From contig NZ_JSBN01000032.1 in assembly GCF_000797515.1 (NCBI RefSeq), positions 1-47,095 on the forward strand: a stretch of 47,095 nucleotides of DNA, written 5' to 3'. The notes under the pieces were generated by a model, which made no database searches, was not told where the DNA came from, and saw nothing but the letters and a program-made list of their open reading frames with translations. Below, one piece after another: positions 46,865-47,095 of the stretch. The translations under genes were made by a program, and so were the position numbers. The stretch's first letter is position 1, and every line of letters begins with the position of its first letter. This DNA is from Sphingomonas sp. Ant H11 (GTDB taxonomy: Bacteria > Pseudomonadota > Alphaproteobacteria > Sphingomonadales > Sphingomonadaceae).

Positions 46865-46895
46865 GGCCGACGTGCGGGTGCTCCGCACGTCGGCC
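46865..46895 (-). terminator. Rho-independent terminator of right-edge gene
   Basis: Perfect 13-bp stem GGCCGACGTGCGG / CCGCACGTCGGCC with a 5-nt loop; on the minus strand TTTTCG follows at once. It lies 29 nt beyond the stop of the gene cut by the right window edge. Confidence 0.8.
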
Positions 46896-46923
46896 GTAAG
46901 GGAAAAGGAGGCAGACCTTCTGC

Positions 46924-47095
46924 CTACCTTTCCGTCATTTCAAATTTAGCGTTTGGCCGCGGCGTGGAGTGCAGGCGCGCGCCGGCTGCGTTGGAGTGTT
47001 CGCGGCACCCGTCGGTGACTGTGCGCGAGCACCACGGATAGCTTTCGGGGGCGGCAGGTGCCGGGGCCGCAGCGGAAGGCGCTGGAGCGGGGTTC
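46924..47095 (-). CDS. partial hypothetical protein, 3' end only
   Basis: The minus strand from the window edge stays open for 56 codons, ending at 46924: a Pro/Ala-rich stretch NPAPAPSAAAPAPAAPE, then SYPWCSRTVTDGCREH with two cysteines, then a tail ending FEMTER. The motif resembles Cys-containing C-termini of some sphingomonad exported proteins (YPxCSRTVTDxC). A strong terminator follows, supporting a real gene. The start lies beyond the window. Confidence 0.5.
   Translation of the reverse strand, partial: NPAPAPSAAAPAPAAPESYPWCSRTVTDGCREHSNAAGARLHSTPRPNAKFEMTER

Overview
The window looks like ordinary core chromosome of a GC-rich alphaproteobacterium, most likely a sphingomonad (Sphingomonas or a close relative). 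The evidence is a CckA-type cell-cycle kinase, a GTTC-N7-GTTC SOS box upstream of recA, alphaproteobacterial family proteins (DUF2794, short CysE, OxyR/AhpC/AhpD), sphingomonad-style intergenic palindromes, and an envelope gene cluster in which the lipid A genes expected beside fabZ are absent. I see no phage, plasmid, insertion sequence, CRISPR array, rRNA or tRNA.

Layout. 0-8.3 kb: dapA, a small conserved ORF, a thioesterase, smpB, a DUF2062 membrane protein, an exported M13 metallopeptidase, cckA and a single-domain receiver. 8.4-16.8 kb: an SDR oxidoreductase, recA with its SOS box and terminator, a glutathione S-transferase, a dicarboxylate/amino-acid:cation symporter, a Tat-type M24 peptidase, a compositionally atypical orphan gene and a TPR protein. 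16.9-24.6 kb: alaS, a Kef-type antiporter, icd, and the phosphatidylethanolamine pair psd-pssA. 24.8-36.5 kb: one long co-directional cluster rpsB-tsf / pyrH-frr-uppS-cdsA-dxr-rseP-bamA-skp-fabZ / rpmE, which joins translation, isoprenoid and phospholipid precursors, and outer-membrane assembly; many of its junctions overlap by 1-4 nt. 36.5-44.8 kb: a PilZ protein, a 55-aa small protein, an LplT-like MFS transporter, pgsA-moaD-moaE, a fasciclin protein, divergent oxyR / ahpC-ahpD, a TauE/SafE permease, and cysE with DUF2794. 44.8-47.1 kb: a polytopic membrane protein behind a hairpin that covers its ribosome binding site, an MFE-2-like SDR, and the 3' end of a further gene.

The most striking global property is technical. 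At least fourteen conserved genes, including dapA, recA, pssA, rpsB, rseP, ahpC and cysE, are broken by single-base indels, mostly deletions and often next to short homopolymers. Restoring one base (two in the fasciclin gene) recovers a complete family protein each time. This points to uncorrected sequencing error, not decay. These genes are annotated over their full intended span, with each lesion described.

I did not find a convincing undescribed system. The best leads are the 15-bp perfect hairpin masking the start of the membrane protein gene at 45.8 kb, a structured rpsB leader, the hairpin and CtrA-like boxes around the PilZ gene, and three small membrane proteins.
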